Positions 10,160-19,144 of a stretch of 64,000 nt of DNA are shown here, one piece after another. Positions within the stretch are counted from its first letter, which is position 1, and every line of letters begins with the position of its first letter. The position numbers were made by a program, and so were the translations under genes. The notes beneath the pieces are model-generated. The model ran no database searches. It was given only the letters and a program-made list of their open reading frames with translations, and was not told where the DNA came from. The stretch comes from an uncultured Nonlabens sp. (lineage in GTDB: Bacteria; Bacteroidota; Bacteroidia; Flavobacteriales; Flavobacteriaceae), in assembly GCF_947495285.1 (NCBI RefSeq), contig NZ_CANLXZ010000015.1, positions 1-64,000 of the forward strand, written 5' to 3'.

Positions 10160-10945
10160 AGCAGCAACGGTGAATTCATAAATCTTTATTTTAGGAAGCG
10201 TCATGAGACATCTAAAGAAAAATTTACAGGTGGACGTATTGTACGCGTTTTTCATAAGTAAGGTCACTATACAAGACTTTCCTCTGCGAGGTGATACAGC
10301 TTATCTCAACGTCAACTGTCGATGATGGTTAGGCAACAACAAACAAATAATACAAAGAGACTAGAATCTCGTAGGAACACGCATAACCACCGAGTTTGCT
10401 GTTTAAAAAATAGTTAAGGCTAGAGCTTTGCACTGCCATAGCCTATACCTCTTCTATGTATAAAAGAGAAATAAATACAGTATCACACAACGATAATCTC
10501 AATAATTTTAAGTAGTGGAAACAGAAAAAACGAGTTAAGGAAAAGAAAATAACCCATTATAGGGTTAATTGTATGAAAACTATCTGCAAAAAATATTTCT
10601 TTAAAGCATTACGCAACATTTGCATTTACTTACAAATATTCATTTTAGAAGGCCTTCAATTCATAAAGGTGAACCACAATGAGTTGATATAGATACAACA
10701 AAGTATAAAAAAACAGGTTTCAAGGCATTCAACTCCATTACTAAAATAATACACCTGAACACAATAGATCAATAACTAAACGACCTGATAAATAATAGAA
10801 TAAGCGCATCGGTAGAATAATTTAGCGCCAAAATAAAAGCCTTTAGAGCGCAGTTTAGAGGTGTTAGAAATATAGAATTCTTTCTTTTTAGACTATCTAA
10901 TATTTTTGCATAATTCTAAAATTCCACAACTTTTGGTCTTGATCC
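10160..10945 (+). pseudogene. Decayed ISAon1-family insertion sequence
   Basis: Broken translations match the two parts of ISAon1-type transposases. From 10263 the frame reads VTIQDFPLRGDTAYLN then NVNCR-stop-WLGNN, typical of the N-terminal region protein. From about 10718 it reads FKAFNSITKIIHLN. From 10794 to the TAA at 10911-10913 it reads NRISASVE-stop-FSAKIKAFRAQFRGV and ends in FRLSNIFA, the family's C-terminus. Most of the DDE catalytic core is missing and several stop codons interrupt the rest. The stretch CCACAACTTTTGGTCTTGAT, which starts at 10924 about 10 bp after the stop, looks like the right-end repeat. It cannot be active. Its family is recognised from memory of the protein, not from a search. 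Confidence 0.75.
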
Positions 10946-10995
10946 CTTTTGTTCTTGATCTGTGAAATTAAGAAGTAGGGGAGTTTGTAGAAATA

Positions 10996-11024
10996 AAAAA
11001 TCCCTTACCATTAAGTAAGGGATT
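10996..11024 (-). terminator. Terminator after the tRNA
   Basis: Inverted repeat around TCCCTTA...TAAGGGA immediately 3' of the tRNA on the minus strand, followed on that strand by a T-rich run. Confidence 0.75.
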
Positions 11025-11026
11025 TG

Positions 11027-11100
<74 letters not shown>

Positions 11101-11248
11101 ATTTGATAAAACAATTTCATTGTTTTAAGCGGCTGCAAATATACATTAATTAATTTTTGAAATCCAAATATTATTCATTAAAAATTTAGATTAATTTGTT
11201 TTCTAATGAAACAAATTTAAGTCTTATATTGCCACAAAAGTTAATTAA

Positions 11249-11638
11249 ATGCAAGAACCAATCAAATTTGACCTAGAGTTTCCTATACAAGCTTCACCTA
11301 CTTTATTATATCAACACGTCGCGACTCCTTCAGGAATGTCTGAATGGTTTGCCGATAATGTTAACAGTCGTGGAGAGTACTTCAAATTTATTTGGGACGG
11401 ACAAGAGGAAATAGCAAAAATAATTAAAAGAGTGGCTGGAGAAAGGGCTCGTTTTCAATGGGACTATGATGAAGATACCGAAAAGTTCTTTGAACTTAGA
11501 ATTCAAGTTGATGAAATAACTAAAGATGTTTCTTTAATGATTACTGACTTTGGTGATGATGATGATGAGGTAGAAGAGCAAAAAATGTTTTGGGAAAATC
11601 AAATTAGTGCCCTAAAAAAAGTCATAGGATCCAGATAA
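11249..11638 (+). CDS. START-like domain protein
   Basis: A 129-residue cytosolic protein of the START/SRPBCC superfamily in the form common in Bacteroidota. The N-terminal region (FPIQASPTLLYQHVATPSGMSEWFADNV) and the acidic C-terminal segment match. These alpha/beta grip proteins enclose hydrophobic ligands, but the ligand of this family is not known. It is a single gene followed by a clear terminator at 11662-11686 that separates it from the next gene on the same strand. Confidence 0.85.
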   Translation: MQEPIKFDLEFPIQASPTLLYQHVATPSGMSEWFADNVNSRGEYFKFIWDGQEEIAKIIKRVAGERARFQWDYDEDTEKFFELRIQVDEITKDVSLMITDFGDDDDEVEEQKMFWENQISALKKVIGSR

Positions 11639-11661
11639 TAAATAATTAAGAATTAATTTTG

Positions 11662-11686
11662 AGCCCTGAAATACAGGGCTTTTTTT
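11662..11686 (+). terminator. Terminator touching the next start codon
   Basis: AGCCCTG (11662-11668) pairs with CAGGGCT (11674-11680) and is followed by seven T. The ATG of the next gene begins at the base directly after the T-run. Confidence 0.8.
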
Positions 11687-12523
11687 ATGGTAATAGTTAA
11701 TCAAGAATTTTTAGAAGAACAAGCAGCGTTAATACCTTTTAATAACAGAGGCACCTTTTATGGTGACGGTGTGTTTGAAACGTTAAGATGTTATAATGGT
11801 GTAGCATTATTATTTGAGGATCACTATTTTAGATTAATGTCTAGCATGCGCATTTTGCGTATGGACATTCCAGATTTTTTCACCCCAGAGTTTTTAGAAG
11901 AAAGTATTTTAGAACTTTTAACTAAAGAAGGTTTAGAAAAAAACCACTCTAGAGTAAGAATTACCATTTGGAGAAAATCTGGTGGATTCTATACCCCACA
12001 AAATATAGGTGTTAATTACTCTATTTCTTGTTCTCCACTAGAACATGAATTCATTAATGAAGGAAAGAAAGAAGTCGATTTATTCAAAGATCATCTAGTT
12101 TATGCGTCCATGCTCAGTAATTTAAAATCTACTAATAAGGCGATAAACATTCTAGCAGGTATTTTTGCCAAAGAAAATAGCTATGATGACTTGTTACTGC
12201 TCAATCAAAATAAAATGATTGTAGAGGCCATATCTGGAAATGTATTTTTACGTAAAGGAGATGTAATTAAAACACCACCTGTTTCTGATGGTTGCTTAAC
12301 AGGAATAATGAGAGCACAAATAATTAAACAGCTTAAAAAAATGCTTAATTATCAATTTGTAGAAGAAACTGTCACACCATTTGAATTACAACGTGCTGAT
12401 GAGATTTTTGTAACTAATATGGTTAAAGGCGTTCAAAGCATTACTAAATATCGTAAAAAAGATTATAGCCTAGATACTGCAAACGAACTAACAGAGCTGC
12501 TTAATGATACCTTCTTTCATTAA
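11687..12523 (+). CDS. Class IV aminotransferase (PLP), BCAT/ADC-lyase type
   Basis: A 278-residue fold-type IV PLP enzyme. The N-terminal NNRGTFYGDGVFETLRC motif and the likely PLP lysine in NLKSTNK are present, as is the ISGNVFLRKGDVIKTPPVSDGCLTGIMR segment that binds the cofactor phosphate. The family includes branched-chain aminotransferases, D-amino-acid aminotransferases and 4-amino-4-deoxychorismate lyase (PabC). Its size and solitary position favour a PabC-like or general role, but substrate cannot be read from sequence. The first ATG abuts the T-run of the preceding terminator and no purine-rich ribosome binding site is evident. It converges with yqgE, whose stop codon is the adjacent base. 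Confidence 0.85.
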   Translation: MVIVNQEFLEEQAALIPFNNRGTFYGDGVFETLRCYNGVALLFEDHYFRLMSSMRILRMDIPDFFTPEFLEESILELLTKEGLEKNHSRVRITIWRKSGGFYTPQNIGVNYSISCSPLEHEFINEGKKEVDLFKDHLVYASMLSNLKSTNKAINILAGIFAKENSYDDLLLLNQNKMIVEAISGNVFLRKGDVIKTPPVSDGCLTGIMRAQIIKQLKKMLNYQFVEETVTPFELQRADEIFVTNMVKGVQSITKYRKKDYSLDTANELTELLNDTFFH

Positions 12524-13084
12524 TTAATTGTAAGAAGGGTTTTCTGGTGCGTTAGACCATAGCTCATACTCGCCGCCTAAGTTTTTCATTTTCTTTTTCC
12601 AGATATCGTGCATATTATCTGATAGTAAATCTTTGCTGTCTGTATTTTCTACAACTACCCATGAATGAGAGTCTAGTTCATTGTCTAGTTGAGCACGTTC
12701 CCATCCAGAATAGCCTAGAAAGAACTTAATTTCTTCGCCAGTAATAATTCCTTTTTGTAATAAATTACTTACCGCATGAAAATCGCCTCCCCAATATATG
12801 CCATCTTCTATTAAATGAGATTCTGGAATAAGATCTGGAATATTGTGTAAAAAGTATAAATTATCTGTTTCTACTGGCCCACCTTGATAGACTTCTAGTT
12901 CTAACGAGATTTCAGGTATTAATTGATCAAGAGTACAGTCTAGTGGTTTATTGAGTATAAAACCCACCACACCATCTGTATTAAATTCAGTGAGTAATAT
13001 AACCGACCTTGAGAATGAATCGTCACCTATCACAGATGGCTCTGAAACTAAAAGATTTCCTTTTTCTGGAATAATATTTTTCAT
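12524..13084 (-). CDS. YqgE/AlgH family protein
   Basis: A 186-residue member of the UPF0301 family. Recognised by the KGNLLVSEP start, FSRSVILLTEFNTDGVVGFILNKPL with the conserved GFILN, the YQGGPVETDNLYFLH motif and FLGYSGWERAQLDNEL. Molecular function is unresolved; the family has been linked to alginate regulation in Pseudomonas but that does not transfer here. Its stop abuts the stop of the convergent aminotransferase gene. Confidence 0.93.
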   Translation of the reverse strand: MKNIIPEKGNLLVSEPSVIGDDSFSRSVILLTEFNTDGVVGFILNKPLDCTLDQLIPEISLELEVYQGGPVETDNLYFLHNIPDLIPESHLIEDGIYWGGDFHAVSNLLQKGIITGEEIKFFLGYSGWERAQLDNELDSHSWVVVENTDSKDLLSDNMHDIWKKKMKNLGGEYELWSNAPENPSYN

Positions 13085-13193
13085 AAAATTTAGTTAGTTA
13101 AAATAAACTTAATAAAAATTTATCAATATTTCATGAGTTTTTACAATTTAGGATGTAACTGGTGATAATTAATAAAATAAATAGGATAAAAGG

Positions 13194-13230
13194 AAAAGTC
13201 CCGAGCTTAAAATAATTAAGTCGGGACTTT
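13194..13230 (-). terminator. Terminator after the HU gene
   Basis: AAAGTCCCGA (13195-13204) pairs with TCGGGACTTT (13221-13230), with an inner CTTAA/TTAAG stem. It lies just 3' of the HU gene on the minus strand and ends in a T-rich stretch. Confidence 0.75.
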
Positions 13231-13252
13231 AAAATGTTCAACTAATTATAAA

Positions 13253-13525
13253 TTAGTTTACAGCTTTTTGTAATTCACTACCTGCTTTGAATTTTACAAC
13301 TTTCTTTGCAGCGATCTTAATAGTTTTACCAGTTTGTGGATTTCTACCTTCACGTGCAGCTCTTTTAGATACAGAGAAAGAACCGAAACCTACTAGAGAT
13401 ACTCTATCTCCTTTTTTAAGAGACTGTTCTACATTTCCTAGAAATGACTCTAATGCTTTTTTTGCTGCTGCTTTTGAAATACCAGCATGCTCTGCCATTC
13501 CCTCGATTAAATCTGTCTTGTTCAT
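13253..13525 (-). CDS. hup: HU family DNA-binding protein
   Basis: A 90-residue histone-like protein that dimerises and bends DNA. It starts [19 protein letters not shown] and carries the HU/IHF signature around [20 protein letters not shown], including the R-N-P-x-T-G tip of the beta arm that inserts into the minor groove. The length is exactly that of typical HU. It is a single gene with its own terminator downstream. Confidence 0.96.
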   Translation of the reverse strand: MNKTDLIEGMAEHAGISKAAAKKALESFLGNVEQSLKKGDRVSLVGFGSFSVSKRAAREGRNPQTGKTIKIAAKKVVKFKAGSELQKAVN

Positions 13526-13678
13526 AATTGAATTTAAATTAATGTTGATTATACTAAAACGTGAAACAAATTTATACGTAATATGCGACCATACAAGGAT
13601 TAGAGAGTAAAACTCCGTAATTTGTTCATAAAACTGATAGATTGTTAATAACTACAAGCTTTTAGAAGAGAAATGCGC

Positions 13679-14632
13679 TTAACCCACGTGAAATCTAGCA
13701 TCAGGATCAAAAGTATATCCATTGAGTAGATCTTTTACTTTCATACGTTTTTTATTAGGTATTTGTATCTCATCTATTTCTATCATGTTTTTACCACATG
13801 CTATAATCATTTTACCTTCTTCAATTATAAAGCTACCTGGCTTCATTTTATGTTGTTTTTCTACCACTGTAGATTTATGAATTTTAACTACCATTGCTTC
13901 CTTATTAAGCAAGGTTGCCTTTGCAACAGGATATGGATATAAACCTCTTATAAGCGCATCTACTGTACTTGCAGGTTGTTTAAAATCAATTAAAGTATTG
14001 CTGTTATTTAATTTAGGAGCGTCTTTTAAGTCTTGCGAGTCTTTTTGTATCGTTGTACTTATTGCTCCTGCTGCTATATTATTTACCGTTTCTAAACTTA
14101 ATGAAGCACCCATAGCCATTAAACGGCCATAAAGTGAGCCTACATCTTCTAGTGGTGCTATATCAGTTTCTTGATTTGCAATTATAGCACCGGTATCTAT
14201 TTTTTCATCGATAAAGAAAGTGGTAACACCAGTTTTCTTTTCTTGATTAATAATAGCCCAGTTTATAGGTGCTGCTCCTCTATATTGTGGTAGTAAACTA
14301 GCATGTAGGTTAAAAGTACCTAGTTGAGGCATTTTCCATACGGCTTTTGGTAACATTCTAAATGCTACGATAACCTGCAGGTCTGCTTTGTAAGACGCTA
14401 GTTCTTTTAAGAAATCTTCTGACTTTAAATTAGTAGGTTGTAAAATAGGTAGCTCGTTTTCTACAGCATACTTTTTTACATCACTTTGATTAATTTTTCT
14501 ACCTCTACCAGCAGGTTTATCTGGTGCAGTAACGACTGCTACTATGGTATGGTGTGATTTATTTAAAGTATCTAATACTCCTGTTGCAAATTCTGGAGTA
14601 CCAAAAAATACTATTCTCAAAGATTTATCCAT
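13679..14632 (-). CDS. fmt: Methionyl-tRNA formyltransferase
   Basis: Formylates Met-tRNA(fMet) using 10-formyltetrahydrofolate. At 317 residues it has the N-terminal Rossmann start LRIVFFGTPEFA, the catalytic LHASLLPQYRGAAPINWAI motif and the downstream TGVTTFFIDEKIDTGAI segment, followed by the C-terminal OB-like domain. The start overlaps the end of recQ by 8 bp, so the two genes are probably cotranscribed and translationally coupled. Confidence 0.96.
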   Translation of the reverse strand: MDKSLRIVFFGTPEFATGVLDTLNKSHHTIVAVVTAPDKPAGRGRKINQSDVKKYAVENELPILQPTNLKSEDFLKELASYKADLQVIVAFRMLPKAVWKMPQLGTFNLHASLLPQYRGAAPINWAIINQEKKTGVTTFFIDEKIDTGAIIANQETDIAPLEDVGSLYGRLMAMGASLSLETVNNIAAGAISTTIQKDSQDLKDAPKLNNSNTLIDFKQPASTVDALIRGLYPYPVAKATLLNKEAMVVKIHKSTVVEKQHKMKPGSFIIEEGKMIIACGKNMIEIDEIQIPNKKRMKVKDLLNGYTFDPDARFHVG

Positions 14633-16511
14633 TTATTATGTATTTATTATCGCTAGTAACGGTTACTTTACCGCTTTCTAATAATGATTTTATTTCTGTT
14701 ATTATTATTGATTTGGGCTGTTTAATTAGCCGTTCTATTTCTACTATATCTAGAGATTCTTTTTGTAAAGCATTCCATACTTTTTGAGATATGGATGTGA
14801 GTGATTTGTCTCTTAAACAATTGCTACATGCACCACAATTAGAGGTGGGTTGTTCTCCAAAATAAGTGAGTAACATACTATTTATACAAGTATCTGTATT
14901 AGTTATTAATCTAACTAGCGCCTTTAATTTATCCAGTCGCAATTCATTCTGTCGTTCTAGTTCTTTAGAAAAACTATTGATTACACGCTCGTCGTCTCTA
15001 GGTATTAAATAAGTTATTTGTAGATCTGTGTTTGTGATAGTAGCCTCTATTAATTCTTGATCATGTAATAATTGGAGGGTTTCAAATACTTCATTTTCAG
15101 TAGTATTACTTCTTGTAGCTATTAGTGCTGCATTGATTTGTAACACCTGGTTTGTGCTACTGCCATAAGTGCGCAATATAGACTGTATGATTGCATTAAC
15201 GACAGGTCTGTTTTGAGCAAAGTAGATGATTTGTTTTCCGCTTTCGCGAAAGCGGACACTAGACCGTCTATGGTAACCTTGAGAAAGACTAATCACGCTG
15301 AATCGTTCTAACGCGGTTAATGCGCTGTAGGCCTGCATGCCATTTAATTGATAACTATTACAAAATTTTGAAAATGATAAAGGATGTGTCTCTTGTTCAC
15401 CTTCACCTAGTGCAATTCTTAAATAATTTGATAATTTGCGATATATAAATTTGAGATAAGTAGAAGTAGGTTGGGATTTTATAAACTGGTTATAAGCATG
15501 CTCTATATCGTTACTATTATAAATACTATAAGCTATGCTAGGTAATCCATCTCTACCGGCTCTTCCTGTTTCTTGATAGTAACTTTCTATACTGTCTGGT
15601 AATTGCATATGGACTATCGTGCGCACATCTGGTTTATCTATTCCCATACCGAAGGCATTTGTCGCTACCATTACTTGTAATTTATTATGTAGCCATTGAT
15701 CTGATGTTTTTGCTCGTAATTTATTATTTAAACCACCGTGGTAAAAGCCTGCGGTAATATTATTATGAATTAATTGTTGCGTGTATTCTACGGCATTCTT
15801 TCTACTTCTCACATAAGTAATACTACTACCAGGATGTGATGCATAAAAACTTTTAAGAGCGCTTCTTTTATCTCCTGTTTTATGAATATGATAATCTATA
15901 TTACTTCTCTCATAACTGGATTTAAAAACTCTATAATTATCAAATTTTAAATTTTCTATAATATCTTTTTGTACAGCAGGAGTTGCTGTTGCGGTAACAG
16001 CGATTACAGGCACTCTAGGATGCAATTCTTTTAAAGTATGAATCTCGCGATAGGCAGGTCTAAAATCGTGGCCCCACTCACTGATACAATGTGCCTCATC
16101 AACAGCGATAAGGTTTACATTCATTTTAAGTATGCGTTCCTGTACTATTGATTGCTGTAAGCGCTCTGGACTTAGGTATAGAAAATCATAATTACCGTAA
16201 ATACAATTATCTAAAACATTATCAAGATCATTATAGGATATACCGCCTGTTATACCTACCGCTTTTATGTTACGTTTTTTAAGCTGGTTTACTTGGTCTT
16301 TAATTAGAGCAACTAGGGGAGAAATAACTATACATATTCCATCTAACTGTATACCTGGTATTTGATAACAAATAGATTTACCACCAGCCGTAGGTAATAG
16401 AGCAAGCGTGTCTTTACCTTCTAATGTGTTAGAGATTATATCCTTTTGTAAAGGTTTAAAGTTCTCATAGCCGTAAACCGTGTTTAATATGTCTAACGAT
16501 TTGTTAATCAA
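14625..16511 (-). CDS. recQ: RecQ-family ATP-dependent DNA helicase
   Basis: A 3'-5' superfamily 2 helicase of 628 residues. The Walker A is LLPTAGGKSICYQ (K45), the DEAH box is in VDEAHCISEWGHDFRPAY, motif III is ATATATP, and motif VI is QETGRAGRDG. A zinc-binding cluster (GEQPTSNCGACSNC) follows in the RQC region. I see no clear HRDC domain; the C-terminus looks like a short winged-helix-like tail. It is compact relative to E. coli RecQ plus HRDC. A palindrome copy at 15237-15256 is in frame as VRFRESGK between the zinc region and helicase core. Followed by fmt and preceded by a P-loop ATPase with a 2-bp gap. Confidence 0.95.
   Translation of the reverse strand: MINKSLDILNTVYGYENFKPLQKDIISNTLEGKDTLALLPTAGGKSICYQIPGIQLDGICIVISPLVALIKDQVNQLKKRNIKAVGITGGISYNDLDNVLDNCIYGNYDFLYLSPERLQQSIVQERILKMNVNLIAVDEAHCISEWGHDFRPAYREIHTLKELHPRVPVIAVTATATPAVQKDIIENLKFDNYRVFKSSYERSNIDYHIHKTGDKRSALKSFYASHPGSSITYVRSRKNAVEYTQQLIHNNITAGFYHGGLNNKLRAKTSDQWLHNKLQVMVATNAFGMGIDKPDVRTIVHMQLPDSIESYYQETGRAGRDGLPSIAYSIYNSNDIEHAYNQFIKSQPTSTYLKFIYRKLSNYLRIALGEGEQETHPLSFSKFCNSYQLNGMQAYSALTALERFSVISLSQGYHRRSSVRFRESGKQIIYFAQNRPVVNAIIQSILRTYGSSTNQVLQINAALIATRSNTTENEVFETLQLLHDQELIEATITNTDLQITYLIPRDDERVINSFSKELERQNELRLDKLKALVRLITNTDTCINSMLLTYFGEQPTSNCGACSNCLRDKSLTSISQKVWNALQKESLDIVEIERLIKQPKSIIITEIKSLLESGKVTVTSDNKYIING
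15237..15256. repeat. Palindrome copy 3 (in recQ), 20 bp
   Basis: TCCGCTTTCGCGAAAGCGGA is a perfect 20-bp palindrome containing the 14-bp core. It is translated as part of RFRES in recQ. Confidence 0.9.
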
Positions 16512-16513
16512 TA

Positions 16514-17041
16514 TTATAAATAGCTCTTTATAAAGTTAAATCTGGCTTCTATATCTAGTTTAGGTACTTCAATGAGATTATAATTTAATTGCCCATAAAA
16601 GCGTTTAAGAATATCACCTAATACGACCGCTTCTTCATAACTTTCATAACGCTCTGCATCGCTCTCGTAGATCTCTTCCCATGGTGGGAGAAAAAACACC
16701 TGGTCATATCTGTGTTCATTGCATGCAGTCATATATTCATCTGGAATATCATCACCGGTAAACACATGATAAGAGGGCACGTCTGGAATCCCTCTATCAT
16801 AAAAATTAATTCCATTTACCGCCTCATTAAACTGAATAATGCGGCCAGCAAGAAGTTGATTGCTGAAAGCAAATGGATCTGTTAAAAATAATTGCTCGAT
16901 GCCTTCTTCTCGAGCCTTTGCGGTTACCTCTCTAGATATTTCATGATGTACCTTAAAACCCTTATGTTCTATAGATTTTAACACACTACTTTTTCCAGAT
17001 CCAGGACCGCCTATTATTAAGATTCTTTTCAACTTTTCCAT
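16514..17041 (-). CDS. Small P-loop NTPase (AAA_28-like)
   Basis: A 175-residue cytosolic nucleotide-binding protein. The Walker A GGPGSGKSS sits at the N-terminus, followed by KVHHEISREVTAKARE and FYDRGIPDVPSY motifs characteristic of the AAA_28 family. These resemble nucleoside or phosphate kinases, but the substrate is unknown. The frame opens at a TTG at 17050; I prefer the ATG at 17041-17039 (MEKLKRILIIGG). It sits 2 bp upstream of recQ and likely forms an operon with recQ and fmt. Confidence 0.85.
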   Translation of the reverse strand: MEKLKRILIIGGPGSGKSSVLKSIEHKGFKVHHEISREVTAKAREEGIEQLFLTDPFAFSNQLLAGRIIQFNEAVNGINFYDRGIPDVPSYHVFTGDDIPDEYMTACNEHRYDQVFFLPPWEEIYESDAERYESYEEAVVLGDILKRFYGQLNYNLIEVPKLDIEARFNFIKSYL

Positions 17042-17091
17042 AAAGTACAAAATAACTAAATCTATACTTAGTAATCGAGTCTATCATGAAT

Positions 17092-17099
17092 TATATTTG
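17092..17099 (+). promoter_or_regulatory. Possible -7 promoter element before the DUF493 gene
   Basis: TATATTTG matches the Bacteroidota TAnnTTTG motif, 9 bp before the DUF493 ATG, implying a very short leader. No obvious -33 TTG. Confidence 0.35.
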
Positions 17100-17107
17100 C
17101 AGGTATT

Positions 17108-17398
17108 ATGATGGAAGGAAAAAAATCTGAAGAATTTTACGCAAAGTTAAAAGAGCAACTTGCTGATACTAGTACATGGCCGGCAAAGTACCTATATAAA
17201 TTTATAGTTCCTTCTAAGGGGACACAAATCCAGGAGATAGAAGGTATTTTTAATAATATAGGTGCTGTGATTAAAACTAAGGAATCTAGTAAAGGTACTT
17301 ATACTAGTGTTTCTATCATGGTAAAGTTAAAAGATCCTGATGCTGTTATAAAAAAATACAAAGAAGTAAGTACTGTAGAAGGTGTTATATCACTTTAA
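17108..17398 (+). CDS. DUF493 (YbeD-like) family protein
   Basis: A 96-residue ACT-like alpha/beta protein. The segment WPAKYLYKFIVPSKG and the C-terminal SIMVKLKDPDAVIKKYKEVSTVEGVISL match DUF493. YbeD proteins are thought to be small regulators, but no mechanism is established. Placed 63 bp before DUF4290 on the same strand, an arrangement that I recall as common in Flavobacteriia. Either of two tandem ATG codons (17108 or 17111) could be the start. Confidence 0.9.
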   Translation: MMEGKKSEEFYAKLKEQLADTSTWPAKYLYKFIVPSKGTQIQEIEGIFNNIGAVIKTKESSKGTYTSVSIMVKLKDPDAVIKKYKEVSTVEGVISL

Positions 17399-17461
17399 GT
17401 AGATTATTTATAACTTTTTATGTATTTTGCAACACTTCACAATAAGTAATACATTTTCAAT

Positions 17462-18130
17462 TTGATATCATCACTAGAATATAATACAGAGCGTAACCAG
17501 CTCGTTATACCTGAATATGGAAGACATATTCAAAAACTTGTTGAGCACTGTAGAGCGCTAGAAACTAAGGAAGAACGTAACCGCATGGCAACTGCCATTA
17601 TAGGTGTGATGGGAAATCTGAATCCGCATTTGAGAGATGTAGCAGATTTTCAACATAAACTATGGGATCAATTATTTGTGATTGCAAATTTTGACCTCGA
17701 TGTAGAATCACCTTATCCTATACCAGATAAGGAAGTTCTTGCAGCTAGACCAGTAAGAATGTCCTACCCTCAAAAAAGACCTCGTTATAGGTTTTATGGT
17801 AATAACATACAGAGCATGATTAATATCGCTTTAGGATGGGAAAAAGGAGAGAAGCGAGAGGCATTAAGTTATATAATAGCAAATCATATGAAGAAATCTT
17901 TCCTTAATTGGAATAAAGATTCTGTAGATGATGCTGTCATTTTTAAACATTTGTTTGAGTTAAGTAATGGAGAGATTAACCTTGCTGCCAAAGAAGAAGA
18001 CCTTTTAGAATCTAAATCTTTGATCTATCGCAATACGAGTTCTAACCGTGTAAGTAATAACAACCACCGTCATCATAAAAAAGGTGGTCGCAGTAGTAAC
18101 AACAATAATAATAGAAGGAGAAGAAATTAA
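17462..18130 (+). CDS. DUF4290 domain protein
   Basis: A 222-residue cytosolic protein of a Bacteroidota-restricted family (EYNTERNQLVIPEYGRHIQKLVEHC and NPHLRDVADFQHKLWDQLF are diagnostic). The natural start is TTG at 17462, as no in-frame ATG precedes the conserved N-terminus. The last 40 residues are a low-complexity basic N/H/R/G tail (SSNNNNNRRRRN), suggesting RNA or DNA contact. In many relatives murA follows directly. Here murA is absent and the downstream DNA is decayed, which points to a rearrangement. Function unknown. Confidence 0.9.
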   Translation: MISSLEYNTERNQLVIPEYGRHIQKLVEHCRALETKEERNRMATAIIGVMGNLNPHLRDVADFQHKLWDQLFVIANFDLDVESPYPIPDKEVLAARPVRMSYPQKRPRYRFYGNNIQSMINIALGWEKGEKREALSYIIANHMKKSFLNWNKDSVDDAVIFKHLFELSNGEINLAAKEEDLLESKSLIYRNTSSNRVSNNNHRHHKKGGRSSNNNNNRRRRN

Positions 18131-18224
18131 GAAATTAATTCTTTATCCTAAAATATACCACTCAAGGCTAAGGCTGTCTATTATGCATCTAGGCAGTCTT
18201 TTTTATTTACTTTATTCTCTAAAT

Positions 18225-18347
18225 CTAAAATATTGAGGTATCACGATCTACTAATTTGTTATCATACATGTTTAGAGAGATACCATTTTGTACTGCTATT
18301 AATAGAATACATAATGTGACATAATATCTTAGTTGGGTGGTTTTCAT
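18225..18347 (-). CDS. Possible small exported peptide gene or remnant
   Basis: A 40-codon frame (ATG at 18347, TAG at 18225) encodes a signal-peptide-like start (basic MKTTQLR, hydrophobic YYVTLCILLIAV) then a short polar tail. It may be a genuine tiny secreted peptide or the broken N-terminus of a lost gene; its position in a decayed region favours the latter. Confidence 0.3.
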   Translation of the reverse strand: MKTTQLRYYVTLCILLIAVQNGISLNMYDNKLVDRDTSIF

Positions 18348-18424
18348 AATAGAGTGGATGGTATGGAATTGTTTTATTGAATTCTGGTTATTGGTATTTT
18401 ATATTCCTATTCCAGACTCTTAAT

Positions 18425-19112
18425 TAAATATTATATATTTCAATTTCATTCAAAAAGCGATCTACATTCTTATGCTCTGCATGATACCAGTCTTGTTTTC
18501 TGAAATATTGATCCATCTTGCCATTTTTAATAAAGATATACCCATATCGAACATATATTTCATTTCGCATAATGGCTAGCTCACTTTTAGACATCTTTTT
18601 TAATTCATTGGGTTCTAATTTTCTGTAAGAAGATTTTGGATAGTTACCGTAATAGATGTTTTCAAAAACTAACCTTGTTTTAGTTCCTATTTCATATGCG
18701 CTGTCTTCTATCCAGCTGGTTCATGGGTTATCTATTTTTAAGGCTTTTTAGACCTCTCCAGACTCATTAGTAAAAGTCACAAACTTACCATGATACTGGT
18801 CGCTGGTAAAATTCCCTTTCTTGTCTATCTCAATATGAGTAAGGTTGATAAAATTACGCTTGCGAGATAATACCTTTTTTTCTTCCCAATAGGCATTATG
18901 CACCTGACCTATGATAACATCTCCACTGAAATATAAATGTAATTCAGATTCACTTTCACTTTCACCAAAATGATAAGAACCGGCATTATTTTAATACAAA
19001 TTTTGGAATCCAATTTTGCAATTGAGTTTCTTTAATTTCTTAGCCGCCCCAGTATTGAGCACAAGCAAAGTTGGATATAAATAGTAATAGGAGTAAGGGT
19101 TTTATTTTTTTT
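18425..19112 (-). pseudogene. YARHG-domain secreted protein, degraded
   Basis: Read on the minus strand, a signal peptide lacking an ATG (KIKPLLLLLFISNFACAQ, near 19110-19050) leads into a frame-shifted body. The body reads NAGSYHFGESESESELHLYF, then is broken by stops after NESGEV and KIDNP. The C-terminus is a clear YARHG domain: MRNEIYVRYGYIFIKNGKMD followed by QYFRKQDWYHAEHKNVD, ending at TAA 18425-18427. At least three nonsense codons and a frameshift make it non-functional. YARHG domains are extracellular and associated with peptidases or peptidoglycan-binding proteins; the original role is unknown. Confidence 0.72.
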
Positions 19113-19144
19113 AGTTCGTTAATTTTAATGAATGGCACTAGCTT

